From Planctomycetota bacterium (GTDB lineage Bacteria > Planctomycetota > Brocadiia > JAJRTI01), in assembly GCA_024278415.1 (NCBI GenBank), contig JAJRTI010000161.1, forward strand, positions 1-17,652: DNA of 17,652 bases, written 5' to 3'. Of this stretch, positions 7,525 through 14,698 are shown piece by piece. Every line of letters starts with the position of its first letter. The first letter of the stretch is position 1. The notes under the pieces are model-generated. The model ran no database searches. It was not told the DNA's origin and saw nothing but the letters and a program-made list of their open reading frames with translations. Both the position numbers and the translations under genes were made by a program.

Positions 7525-8168
7525 CATCCCACGCCCCAATGCTCGCGGACAATCTCAAACAACGCTGCGTGCACTGGGCTCTTGAAGCTCGCCGAAATGC
7601 CGAAGACCGCGCGGCATGTGGTGCCGACCCGGATCAGATATCCGCGCCGGATCAACTTGTCCGTCTGTCTGCCCGCGGCCTGCAAGGCCATGCCCAGTTC
7701 GCTGCTGAGGGTCTTGGGGCCTGCTGCACCGCTGTCGGCAATCCTCCGCAAGATCTGAAGACGCCGCACGTCCGTAAACGCTGTCGCCGCGTCAAAGACG
7801 AGGTCGTACAGATCAATGCCCTGCCCTGCCACGGTGTTATTCCGGAGTTCGCGAACTCCGGAATTACCCTCCGTGGCCGACGCCCCCCCCAGTGTGGCCC
7901 TCAACCATGCTACAATTCGCCCGCTCAGCGATTCCTCCCCATACGGAGACTCCATCGTGCAGTAGAGCCATACGCCTGAACGCCGACGCACAAGAAGCCC
8001 CGATCCGGCTAGCGAACGCAGGTGCGTTGAGACCACATTCCTTGCCATCTTCAGTTCACGGGCCAGATCGACTGGCGCCAACTCTCCCACTCGAATCAGA
8101 TGCGAAATGATCGCAAGCCGCTGCCGGCATGCAATGGCCCGCATGATCCTGACAATAATCTCAAGCAT
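7524..8168 (-). CDS. Tandem winged-helix (ArsR-like) transcriptional regulator
   Basis: Predicted cytoplasmic DNA-binding protein of 214 aa with two winged-helix domains. Domain 1 (~8-90) has the ArsR pattern RLAIISHLI, then VDLARELKMARNVVSTHLRS (recognition helix), then GLLVRRRSGVWLYC (wing). Domain 2 (~117-213) repeats the layout: DVRRLQILRRIADSG, KTLSSELGMALQAAGRQTDK, GYLIRVG. The linker (102-111) reads NSGVRELRNN and is encoded exactly by palindrome P26 copy 3. ArsR proteins are usually ~100 aa and dimerise; a fused pair could act as an intramolecular dimer. No CxC metal site was seen, so a metal-sensing role is not supported. I chose ATG 8168 rather than GTG 8195 because a TATAAT at 8212-8207 would put transcription start almost on the GTG. 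It follows the nitroreductase gene and precedes the sulfatase gene on the same strand, so control of one or both is plausible. Confidence 0.82.
   Translation of the reverse strand: MLEIIVRIMRAIACRQRLAIISHLIRVGELAPVDLARELKMARNVVSTHLRSLAGSGLLVRRRSGVWLYCTMESPYGEESLSGRIVAWLRATLGGASATEGNSGVRELRNNTVAGQGIDLYDLVFDAATAFTDVRRLQILRRIADSGAAGPKTLSSELGMALQAAGRQTDKLIRRGYLIRVGTTCRAVFGISASFKSPVHAALFEIVREHWGVG
7839..7864. repeat. Palindromic element P26, copy 3, inside the regulator coding sequence
   Basis: Identical 26-bp perfect palindrome with near-palindromic flanks (GGTGTT / TACCC). On the minus strand it is translated as part of G-NSGVRELRNN-T between the two winged-helix domains, without a frameshift or stop. 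Confidence 0.92.
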
Positions 8169-8206
8169 AACGGATCCGATTCGTGAATGTCCCACAGCCC
8201 GGACGG

Positions 8207-8235
8207 ATTATACCTGGCGCAAGATTCTCCCGCAA
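8207..8235 (-). promoter_or_regulatory. Candidate sigma-70-type promoter of the regulator gene
   Basis: The minus strand has TTGCGG (8235-8230), a 17-base spacer and a perfect TATAAT (8212-8207). The -35 keeps only the TTG. Transcription would begin near 8200, about 30 bases ahead of ATG 8168. It lies between the regulator and the end of the nitroreductase gene, so the regulator probably has its own promoter. Confidence 0.45.
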
Positions 8236-8316
8236 CCAAAGCATCGGGCCAGCCCCTTGGCGCTAAACACAACTGGCGCACATCGCTCACGCCCCGAATC
8301 GACCAGGCCAGCCTCT

Positions 8317-9105
8317 CTACTCCGGCCTGCCCACCGCCATCATGTACACCGCTGTTTCCTGCACGCCGTCCGCGCCCACGAGATCGTTGACCTCGTCGTC
8401 GAAGAGCGCGCCGATCGCGCAAGAGGCGAGCCCAAGCGCCTCCGCGGCAAGCGACACGTGCGCGCCGATATGGCCGGCGTCGAGATACATGTAACGGTAT
8501 CCGCGCTCGCCGTACTTGGACTTGTTGCGTGCGGTCACCGCGGTCCACACGAACACGACGCCCGCGGTCGCGGCCATGCGCTGGCCCAGCGCGGCTGCCG
8601 CGACTGGCACGCGGAAATCGCCGGCCTTCAACTGCTCGACCCGGTGCCGGCGCACGTCGTAGTGATACACGCCCGGCTCGACGGCGTCGACGTTGTTGAT
8701 CACGAGATACGTCTCGATGGGGAATAGCGCGCCGGCGGATGGCGCGGTCCGAAGCTCGAAGCCCCCGCGCTGCGCGGTGATGCCCTGGCAAGCCCAAAAC
8801 AGTTGCGAAAGCTCTTCGAGCGTGACAGGCTCCTGGGAGTAGCTCCGTCCCGACCGGCGCTTGGCGACTATCTCCCACAAGCCCTTCCCGCCTGCCGTGT
8901 CCGGCTTGGGCAATGCGATCACCTTCTCTGCATCGGGATAGCGTTTGTACACGCCCGGGTGCCGCGGCTTGGGGCCGGCACTCGGGCCCATGTCCGCCCG
9001 GTCGTACTTCGTCGTCTGCTGATACACATCGCCGATGCGCGCCTCCAGATGCAGATCGAGGTCGACGCCATCCACAAAGCGCTTCGTGTTGTCGGATGCA
9101 GGCAT
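8317..9105 (-). CDS. SagB-type FMN-dependent dehydrogenase (nitroreductase fold)
   Basis: A 262-aa predicted flavoprotein. Residues 82-87 (KRRSGR) are the FMN-phosphate-binding start of the nitroreductase fold. APSAGALFPIE (121-131) is the characteristic SagB/ThcOx segment, followed by GVYHYDVRRHRVEQL (145-159). The helix AGHIGAHVSLAAEALGLASC (210-229) is the usual FMN/dimer helix. SagB homologues oxidise thiazolines or oxazolines in peptide natural products, but many SagB-like proteins stand alone with unknown substrates. Here there is no cyclodehydratase (SagC/D, YcaO) or precursor peptide, so a peptide-modifying role is not supported. ATG 9105 has AGGAG about 11 bases upstream. The gene is divergent from the glycosidase gene across a 528-bp gap and lies upstream of the regulator on the same strand. 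Confidence 0.88.
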   Translation of the reverse strand: MPASDNTKRFVDGVDLDLHLEARIGDVYQQTTKYDRADMGPSAGPKPRHPGVYKRYPDAEKVIALPKPDTAGGKGLWEIVAKRRSGRSYSQEPVTLEELSQLFWACQGITAQRGGFELRTAPSAGALFPIETYLVINNVDAVEPGVYHYDVRRHRVEQLKAGDFRVPVAAAALGQRMAATAGVVFVWTAVTARNKSKYGERGYRYMYLDAGHIGAHVSLAAEALGLASCAIGALFDDEVNDLVGADGVQETAVYMMAVGRPE

Positions 9106-9324
9106 AGGTCGTCTCTCTCCTCGCTCAGGGTGGCGTGTCCATGCAGTCTAAGGGACAGTCTCGTTCGCTCCGTGCCTCTTCGAACATTGAGGCGAGGGCC
9201 GGGGCCTTGGTCCAAGCCGCGCCGCTTCTCTCTTGCCCTATGCCGGGCTATAATTCGCTCCTGTTGCAGAAACACCAAGCTCTCGCACTCTTCGGGTGAA
9301 GGGAGCGGGTTCGCCGACTCTCGC
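9106..9324. other. Divergent intergenic region, unstructured part
   Basis: First part of the gap between the divergent nitroreductase and glycosidase genes. It should carry the nitroreductase promoter, but I could not find a convincing -35/-10 pair on the minus strand. The only clear plus-strand candidate is TATAAT at 9249-9254. The rest of the gap is the inverted-repeat element at 9325-9502 and the 5' leader of the glycosidase gene. Confidence 0.5.
9249..9254 (+). promoter_or_regulatory. Possible -10 box (TATAAT) ahead of the glycosidase gene
   Basis: Perfect TATAAT, preceded by GGC, about 380 bases upstream of the GTG start at 9634. No good -35 is seen 16-18 bases upstream. If used, the transcript leader would contain the whole hairpin element at 9325-9502. 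Confidence 0.3.
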
Positions 9325-9502
9325 CACTGCTGGGCTCGTCCCAGCAGTGCGATGGTTGCCGACTACGCCGCAGCGCCTCCACCCTGTCTCCCCTGTTTTC
9401 TGGCCGCTCGCCTTAGCGAGCGGCCAGAAAACGGGGAAAGTGCAAGAAAAGGCCATCGCCGAGTAGTCGGCAATCATCGCTGCACGAGGACAAGCCCCGT
9501 GC
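9325..9502. repeat. Nested inverted-repeat element between divergent genes
   Basis: Three layers are visible. The ends carry hairpins: CACTGCTGGG-CTCGT-CCCAGCAGTG (9325-9349) and GCACGAGG-ACAAG-CCCCGTGC (9482-9502, one mismatch). Inside these are 23-bp inverted repeats, 9349-9371 (GCGATGGTTGCCGACTAC at its start) and 9458-9480, matching at 20 of 23. The centre is a ~20-bp stem with one bulged T (9390-9410 and 9417-9436, loop CCTTAG). It resembles a non-autonomous mobile or REP-type element. No transposase gene is present. Confidence 0.75.
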
Positions 9503-9633
9503 TGGCGTCTAGCCCAAGGAAACCGAAACAAGTTTCAGCGCCGGGAAACGCGAACTTTGTTGTGTCCTTGCTGGTGAGACGCATGTCGCGACGGTTCTGC
9601 GCAGCAACAGATACAAGCAGAAGGAGATTCATC

Positions 9634-12204
9634 GTGCGGACAGCCACAAAGTATCGATGGGCGCTCGCTCTTGTCGTAGGCCTCGGCACGCATGCAACCG
9701 CGGCCGCCGCACTGAAAGTCTGCCAAGCTCGGAAGGTTGACGCTCCGCCGGCCGCGGTGCGCTTCGACACGCGTCTGGGACCAGCCGCGATCGCGGATTT
9801 CCGCAACGCCGCGGCCGGCCCGGCCGCGGTCCAAACCCGAGCGGCCGCGTTCTACGACAATAAGCGGATCTACTTCGTCATCGAGTGCGCGGAACCTAGG
9901 ATGGACAAACTCGTGGCGAAGGTCAAGCCTCAGCCCAAGGACGCGTACGTCTTCAGCGACGACTGCGTCGAGGTGTTCATCCGTCCTCAGGCAGCCAGCA
10001 AGCAATACTATCACTTCGTCGCCAATGCCCTCGGGGCGCGCTTCGACGAAAAGGTGAAGGACAAGGGCTGGACCGCGGACTGGACCGCTCGGGTGACAAA
10101 GAGCGCCGACCGCTGGACGCTGCGCGTGGTCATCCCGTTCGCCGCACTGGGCGCCCGGCCGACGGCGGACTCGGTGTGGCGAGTCAACGTCTGCCGGCAA
10201 CGCCAAGCCGGCGGCAAGCTGGAGCTGAGCGCGTGGTCGCCGACAGGGACCAACTTTCACGACCTGTCGAAATTCGGCGTCCTCCTGTTCGGGAGCGACT
10301 ACGCCGCGTGCATCGCGAACGCGGTCGTCAAGCCCTGGACGCGCAGGGCCGCGGACTTGCGCCAACGCGCGAAGATCGACCCGGCCGCGGCGCAGCGCCT
10401 GGACGAACGCCTCCAGGCGATCGCGCAAGACATCGCGCCTGTGGCGCGCGCAGCCAAGCAAGGCGGCATCTCGATCTCCCAATTCGCCCACTTGCTCACG
10501 ACAGGCGAGGCCGCGCTCAAACGCATCGACGACGCGGCCCAGCAACTCGACGACGCGGTCCGCAGGCTCGAAGTCGTCGCCGCGATGAAGCGGCTCGCTC
10601 CGCCTGCAAAGAAGCTGCTGGTCTACGCAACGCGGGCGATCACCAACCGCCAGATTCTGCCCGCGCCTGAGCCGCCCAAGAACATTGTGCGCAAGCTCGC
10701 GGTCCGAGCCTGCCGGGGCGAGTACGAGCCCGCGTCGTTTGTGGTCTATCCGCTGGAAACGTCACTGACGCTCGATGTCTCCGCAACAAAGCTCGAAGGC
10801 CCCGCGGGCTCGATTGATCCGAGCGCGGTCGATATCCGCGCAGTCAAGCGTTGGTACCAATCGGGCGCGGGCGGCCGGTTCCCCATCAACCGCGGGCAGC
10901 GCATCCTCACCCCTGAACTGCTGCTGAAGGACGACGCCCTCGTGCGGGTCGATCACGAGAAGAAAGAGAACTACGTGAAGCTCAAGTTCCCCGACGGCCG
11001 GCGCAAGTGGCTGTGGATCAGCAGCACCAAGACCACGCTGGAGGAGCGCAAGATATCCGTCAAGGACCAACCGATCTACGACGCCAAGGCCCTCCGGCCC
11101 GTGCGCGTGCCGCGGCACACCGCGAAGCAGTTTTGGGTCACGGTGCACGTCCCTGCAAACGCCGCGTTCGGGACCTATCGCGGCAAGATCGAACTGCGCG
11201 CGGGCGGCAAGCTGATCGAGGCGCTGCCGTTGGAACTCGACGTGCTGGCGTTCGACCTCGCGCCCAACCCTTTGGAGTCGAGCGTGTATTTCCATTGGGG
11301 CATCAACCTCGACGTGCGCGGCGAGGGCACGGTGCGCCATGCCACGCGCAGCGTCGCGCAGTATCGTGCGGAACTCGCGAACCTGCTCGCGCACGGCGTG
11401 GACAACCCCACCATGGGAGTCCGATTCGAGACGGGCCTGCTCGGGCTCGCGCTCTGGCTGCGGCAGGAAGTAGGCATGAAAAACGATCACCTCTACTACC
11501 TCATCGCCCGCACCAGCCTGCCGCCGGACACGATCAAGCAAATCATCCGCGTCGCCAAGCAGTTCGGGTTTGAGGACGTGTATTTCTACGGCGTGGACGA
11601 AGCGCGAGGCGACCGGCTCAAGGCGCAGCGCGCGGTGTGGGAGCGCGTGCACGCGGCGGGCGGCAAGGTTTTCGTCGCCGGCACAAAAGGCAACTTCCCG
11701 CTCGTCGTCGACTTGCAAGACCTCCTGGTCTGCTACGGCACGCCGTCCAAGGAAGTGGCCGCGAAGTGGCATAGCAAAGGCCACAAGATCTTCTGCTACG
11801 CCAACCCGCAATCCGGCATCGAAGAGCCCGAGACGTATCGCCGCAACTTCGGCCTCTTACTCGCGGCGAACGATTACGACGGCGGCATGACCTACATCTA
11901 CTATCACGGCTGGAACGACTTCAACGGCAAGCGCTATCGGCAGCACGACTTCGTCTATCCCACCGCGGACGGAGTGATCGACACGGTCCAGTGGGAGGGC
12001 TACCGCGAGGGCATCGACGACTTGCGCTACCTGGGGACGCTGCGCCAAGCGATCGCGCGAGCCCAGCAAGCCGGCCCCGCGGCGGCACGGCTCGCCGCGC
12101 AGGCGCAACACTTCGCGGACACCATGGACGTGAGCGGCGACCTCTACGCACTGCGCGAGCAGATGATCGAATGGATCGTCAAGTTGCAGCGTTCCTGCAA
12201 CTGA
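9634..12204 (+). CDS. Secreted GH123/DUF4091-like glycosidase with N-terminal CBM9-like domain
   Basis: Predicted exported glycoside hydrolase of 856 aa. GTG 9634 is chosen because AAGGAG (9621-9626) sits seven bases ahead and a Sec signal peptide follows (K6, R8, hydrophobic WALALVVGLG, cleavage near ATAAA). The open frame extends to 8803, but that part covers the intergenic element and is not protein-like. Residues ~27-215 are CBM9-like (FSDDCVEVFIRP, VWRVNVCRQ, FHDLSKFGVLLF). A helical segment follows. From ~363 the GH123-type beta region starts (EYEPASFVVYP), then FGTYRGKIEL, then a TIM barrel. YGVDEARGD places an Asp-Glu pair at 655-656, where GH123 N-acetyl-beta-galactosaminidases have their substrate-assisting Asp and acid/base Glu. 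The tail has the DUF4091 hallmark QWEGYREGIDDLRYL (W787). Substrate is probably an N-acetylhexosamine-containing glycan, by family only. The dehydrogenase gene follows 211 bp downstream. Confidence 0.87.
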   Translation: MRTATKYRWALALVVGLGTHATAAAALKVCQARKVDAPPAAVRFDTRLGPAAIADFRNAAAGPAAVQTRAAAFYDNKRIYFVIECAEPRMDKLVAKVKPQPKDAYVFSDDCVEVFIRPQAASKQYYHFVANALGARFDEKVKDKGWTADWTARVTKSADRWTLRVVIPFAALGARPTADSVWRVNVCRQRQAGGKLELSAWSPTGTNFHDLSKFGVLLFGSDYAACIANAVVKPWTRRAADLRQRAKIDPAAAQRLDERLQAIAQDIAPVARAAKQGGISISQFAHLLTTGEAALKRIDDAAQQLDDAVRRLEVVAAMKRLAPPAKKLLVYATRAITNRQILPAPEPPKNIVRKLAVRACRGEYEPASFVVYPLETSLTLDVSATKLEGPAGSIDPSAVDIRAVKRWYQSGAGGRFPINRGQRILTPELLLKDDALVRVDHEKKENYVKLKFPDGRRKWLWISSTKTTLEERKISVKDQPIYDAKALRPVRVPRHTAKQFWVTVHVPANAAFGTYRGKIELRAGGKLIEALPLELDVLAFDLAPNPLESSVYFHWGINLDVRGEGTVRHATRSVAQYRAELANLLAHGVDNPTMGVRFETGLLGLALWLRQEVGMKNDHLYYLIARTSLPPDTIKQIIRVAKQFGFEDVYFYGVDEARGDRLKAQRAVWERVHAAGGKVFVAGTKGNFPLVVDLQDLLVCYGTPSKEVAAKWHSKGHKIFCYANPQSGIEEPETYRRNFGLLLAANDYDGGMTYIYYHGWNDFNGKRYRQHDFVYPTADGVIDTVQWEGYREGIDDLRYLGTLRQAIARAQQAGPAAARLAAQAQHFADTMDVSGDLYALREQMIEWIVKLQRSCN

Positions 12205-12415
12205 CCGCCTGCACTTGGCCCGCATGGACACCCACAGGGTCTGCCGGAAGCCGCTGCGACACCGGGCCCATCAGCCCGCGAGCCATGGCGGCAGTGCTCT
12301 TGATTCCAATCCCAGCCTGCGGTAGCATCCTTCGCTTGATTCTTCCCGAATTCTTCAGGCCGTCGCGTGTCGCGGCGCCTCGTCACTAAACCTTTGACTC
12401 TGTGAGGATCGAGTA

Positions 12416-13579
12416 ATGGCCAAGGTCAAGCCCGTCAAGATGGTCACCGTTGGTTGCGGCGGCATGGGCAGCAATCACCTCAAGCACATGCACAACGACG
12501 ATGCAATCGACCTCGTCGCGGTGTGCGACGTGGACGAAGCGGTCGCGAAGGCGAAGGGCGAGGAGTTCGGCGTGCCCTACTTCACCGACTACAAGAAGTG
12601 CATCAAGGAGACCGACTGCGAAGCGGTCACCGTCGCCACGCCGCACTTCTATCACCCCATCGTGGGCATCTACGCGATGAACCAGGGCAAGCACGTGCTG
12701 TCCGAGAAGCCCATCGCCGCAACGATCTCCCAAGCCGAGAAGATGGCCAAGGCGGCCAAGAAGAACAAGGTATTGTTCACGGCCATGTTCCAACAGCGCA
12801 CCACGCCGGCCGTGCGCGCCGCGCTCCAGATCGTGGCGAAGAAGCAACTCGGCGAAATCTATCGCACGTGCCTCATCGCGTCGGGCTTCCGCGCCATGGC
12901 CTACTACAACTCCGCGCTGTGGCGCGCGACGTGGGTGGGCGAAGGCGGCGGCGTGCTCGTGAACCAAGCGCCCCACCCCATTGACATTTTCTGCGCGCTC
13001 GGCGGCCTGCCGTCCAAGGTGCTCGCACGCACGGACGCGCGCATCCACGACATCGAGGTCGAGGACCGCGCGGAGGCGCTGCTCGATTACAAGAACGGCG
13101 CGACGGGCTACTTCTTCGTCAGCACCGACGAAGCGCCTGCCACGACCCTCATCGAGATCTGCGGCGAGAAGGGCAAGCTGCGCCTTGAGGGCGGCAAGCT
13201 CACGCTGCACAAGGTCAAGCCCGGCGTGGCCGCGTATGCCAAGAAAGCGACAGAGATGTGGGGTGGGCCCAAGACGGAAGCGGTCGAGGTCAAGCTGCCC
13301 GAAGGCAAGACCGGACACGGCGCGATCATCAACAACTTCGCTATGGCCATCCGCAAGAAGGAAAAGCTCCTCGTCGATGGCGCGGTCGGCACTCGCTCGA
13401 TCGAGTTGGCGAACGCGATCATCATGTCCGCCAAGACCGGCAAAGAGGTCAAACTGCCCATTAGCCGCGCGGGCTACGACAAGCTCATGAAGGGCCTCCA
13501 AGCCAAGTCAAAGCCCAAGAAGAACGTGAAGGTCCTGCGCGTGACCGACCCGAACCACGTGATCCAGAAGAAGAAGTAG
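12416..13579 (+). CDS. Gfo/Idh/MocA family NAD(P)-dependent oxidoreductase
   Basis: A 387-aa cytoplasmic dehydrogenase-like protein. The N-terminal Rossmann domain has the dinucleotide loop VGCGGMGSNH (12-21), then AVCDVDE. E97-K98-P99 is the conserved EKP of the family, whose Lys is catalytic. GGGVLVNQAPHPID places the conserved His at 187 and Asp at 190. There is no signal peptide. ATG 12416 follows GAGGA (12404-12408) with seven bases of spacing. The last ~25 residues are Lys-rich (KSKPKKNVKVLRV ... IQKKK) and lie beyond the fold. Members oxidise or reduce sugars and cyclitols; the substrate cannot be read from sequence. It sits between the glycosidase and the amidohydrolases on the same strand. 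The 211-bp upstream and 304-bp downstream gaps argue against one tight operon, so co-regulation is an inference. Confidence 0.92.
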   Translation: MAKVKPVKMVTVGCGGMGSNHLKHMHNDDAIDLVAVCDVDEAVAKAKGEEFGVPYFTDYKKCIKETDCEAVTVATPHFYHPIVGIYAMNQGKHVLSEKPIAATISQAEKMAKAAKKNKVLFTAMFQQRTTPAVRAALQIVAKKQLGEIYRTCLIASGFRAMAYYNSALWRATWVGEGGGVLVNQAPHPIDIFCALGGLPSKVLARTDARIHDIEVEDRAEALLDYKNGATGYFFVSTDEAPATTLIEICGEKGKLRLEGGKLTLHKVKPGVAAYAKKATEMWGGPKTEAVEVKLPEGKTGHGAIINNFAMAIRKKEKLLVDGAVGTRSIELANAIIMSAKTGKEVKLPISRAGYDKLMKGLQAKSKPKKNVKVLRVTDPNHVIQKKK

Positions 13580-13589
13580 GAGCATCCGA

Positions 13590-13856
13590 GGACACGATGC
13601 GATCCCATGTCCCCCCTCCCAGGGGGGACCACAGGGGGGACGGTTCAGGCAGGCCGAACGGCTTCCACTGACCCTACCCCCCCTTCGGTTCCCCCCCTTG
13701 AAGGGGAGGATTGCGGCTTCCCCATCACGTCCCCCCTTCCAGGGGGGACCACAGGGGGGTCGGTTCGGGCAGGCCGAACGGCTTCCACTGACCCTACCCC
13801 TCCCTTCGGTTCCCCCCCTTGAAGGGGGGGATTGCGGCTTCCCTATCGCGTCCCCC
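13590..13856. repeat. REP-like element, copy c, enclosing a tandem repeat
   Basis: It begins GGACACGATGCGAT (13590-13603) directly after the dehydrogenase gene and ends ATCGCGTCCCCC (13845-13856). These are the same termini as the elements at 58-183 and 665-714. It fills nearly all of the 304-bp gap before the amidohydrolase gene. The interior is the tandem repeat listed separately. Confidence 0.7.
13609..13849. repeat. Tandem duplication, two ~120-bp units
   Basis: Unit 1 is 13609-13728 and unit 2 is 13729-13849. They differ at only a few positions (for example GGACGG/GGTCGG and TTCAGG/TTCGGG). Each unit has a CCCCCTCCCAGGGGGG-type hairpin, the segment AGGCCGAACGGCTTCCACTG and a CCCCCCTTGAAGGGG hairpin. 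Each ends in GCGGCTTCCC(C/T)ATC(A/G)CG, which resembles the right terminus of the enclosing element. Unequal recombination or slippage probably doubled it. Confidence 0.85.
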
Positions 13857-13883
13857 GCCCCCGCCATGACCTGAGCACACACC

Positions 13884-14642
13884 ATGATCATCGACGGACA
13901 CGTCCACCTTAGCTCCGCCTACGGCACGATCGAACAATGCGTTTCGACGCTGCTTCACTACGCGGACAAGTTCGACATCGAGAAGCTGTGCATGAGCTTG
14001 GGCTTTGGCCGCGAGGAGCGGCCCACGCCGGACCAACTCCGCTGGCACAACGACCAAGTGCACGAGGCGCTTGCCTTGGCGCCGGACCGGCTCATCGGCT
14101 TCGTCTACCTCAACCCGATGTATACCGACGTGTCGATGCAGGAGATCGACAGGCATGTGGTCGATGGCCCCATGTGCGGCATCAAGCTTTGGATCGCGCT
14201 TCCTTGCAGCGATCCGAAGCTCGACCCGATCTGCGAGCGCGCCATCGCACTCGACTTGCCCATTCTCCAGCACACGTGGCTCAAGGCCACCGGCAACCAG
14301 CCCTACGAGTCCACGCCCGACGACATGGCCGCGCTCGCCGCGCGGCACCCCCGCGCCAAGTTCATCTTCGGCCACACCGGCGGCGACTGGGACTATGGCG
14401 TCATGGCTGTGCGCCAGTTCCCCAACGTGTATGCCGACCTCGCCGGCGGCGCGCCCACGGCCGGCCTCACCGAGTTGGCCGTGCAAGAGCTTGGCGCGGA
14501 CCGCGTCATCTACGGCTCCGACGCGCCCGGACGCAGCTACGCGTCTCAGATCGCCAAAGTCCACGGCGCGGATATCAGCCGTGAAGATAAGGAGCTGATC
14601 TTTGGCCGCAATCTGGAGCGACTGCTGCCGGGTTCTCTCTAG
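13884..14642 (+). CDS. Amidohydrolase (PF04909-type, metal-dependent TIM barrel)
   Basis: A 252-aa predicted cytoplasmic hydrolase or decarboxylase-like enzyme. The expected ligands are all present: HVH (H6, H8) on strand 1, K101 in CGIKLWI, H130 in LQHTW, H164 in GHTGGDW and D213 in YGSDAPGR. This is the pattern of the Amidohydro_2 family, which includes gamma-resorcylate decarboxylase-like and lactonase-like enzymes; the substrate is unknown. Length is short but complete for this group. ATG 13884 has only a weak ribosome site (CTGAG), yet MIIDGHVHL is the typical N-terminus. The preceding gap is filled by the repeat element. The next gene is a paralogous barrel without these ligands. Confidence 0.88.
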   Translation: MIIDGHVHLSSAYGTIEQCVSTLLHYADKFDIEKLCMSLGFGREERPTPDQLRWHNDQVHEALALAPDRLIGFVYLNPMYTDVSMQEIDRHVVDGPMCGIKLWIALPCSDPKLDPICERAIALDLPILQHTWLKATGNQPYESTPDDMAALAARHPRAKFIFGHTGGDWDYGVMAVRQFPNVYADLAGGAPTAGLTELAVQELGADRVIYGSDAPGRSYASQIAKVHGADISREDKELIFGRNLERLLPGSL

Positions 14643-14698
14643 TGTCGCGTCCCGCAAGTTCGTTTACCCAATCGGAGGGTGCGTAGGGTGGGCCATGC

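Noticed and set aside
8317..9105. RiPP (thiazole/oxazole peptide) biosynthetic cluster suggested by the SagB-type enzyme.
   Set aside because: No YcaO, SagC or precursor peptide was found on either strand nearby; neighbouring genes are a regulator and sulfatase or glycosidase genes.
8803..9633. The glycosidase frame stays open far upstream of the chosen start.
   Set aside because: This part covers the divergent intergenic region and the inverted-repeat element, overlaps the nitroreductase gene on the other strand, and has no protein-like composition. A strong ribosome site and signal peptide mark GTG 9634.
12205..12415. Search for a terminator or promoter between the glycosidase and dehydrogenase genes.
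   Set aside because: No convincing stem with a T-run and no good -35/-10 pair were found; only the ribosome site at 12404-12408 is supported.
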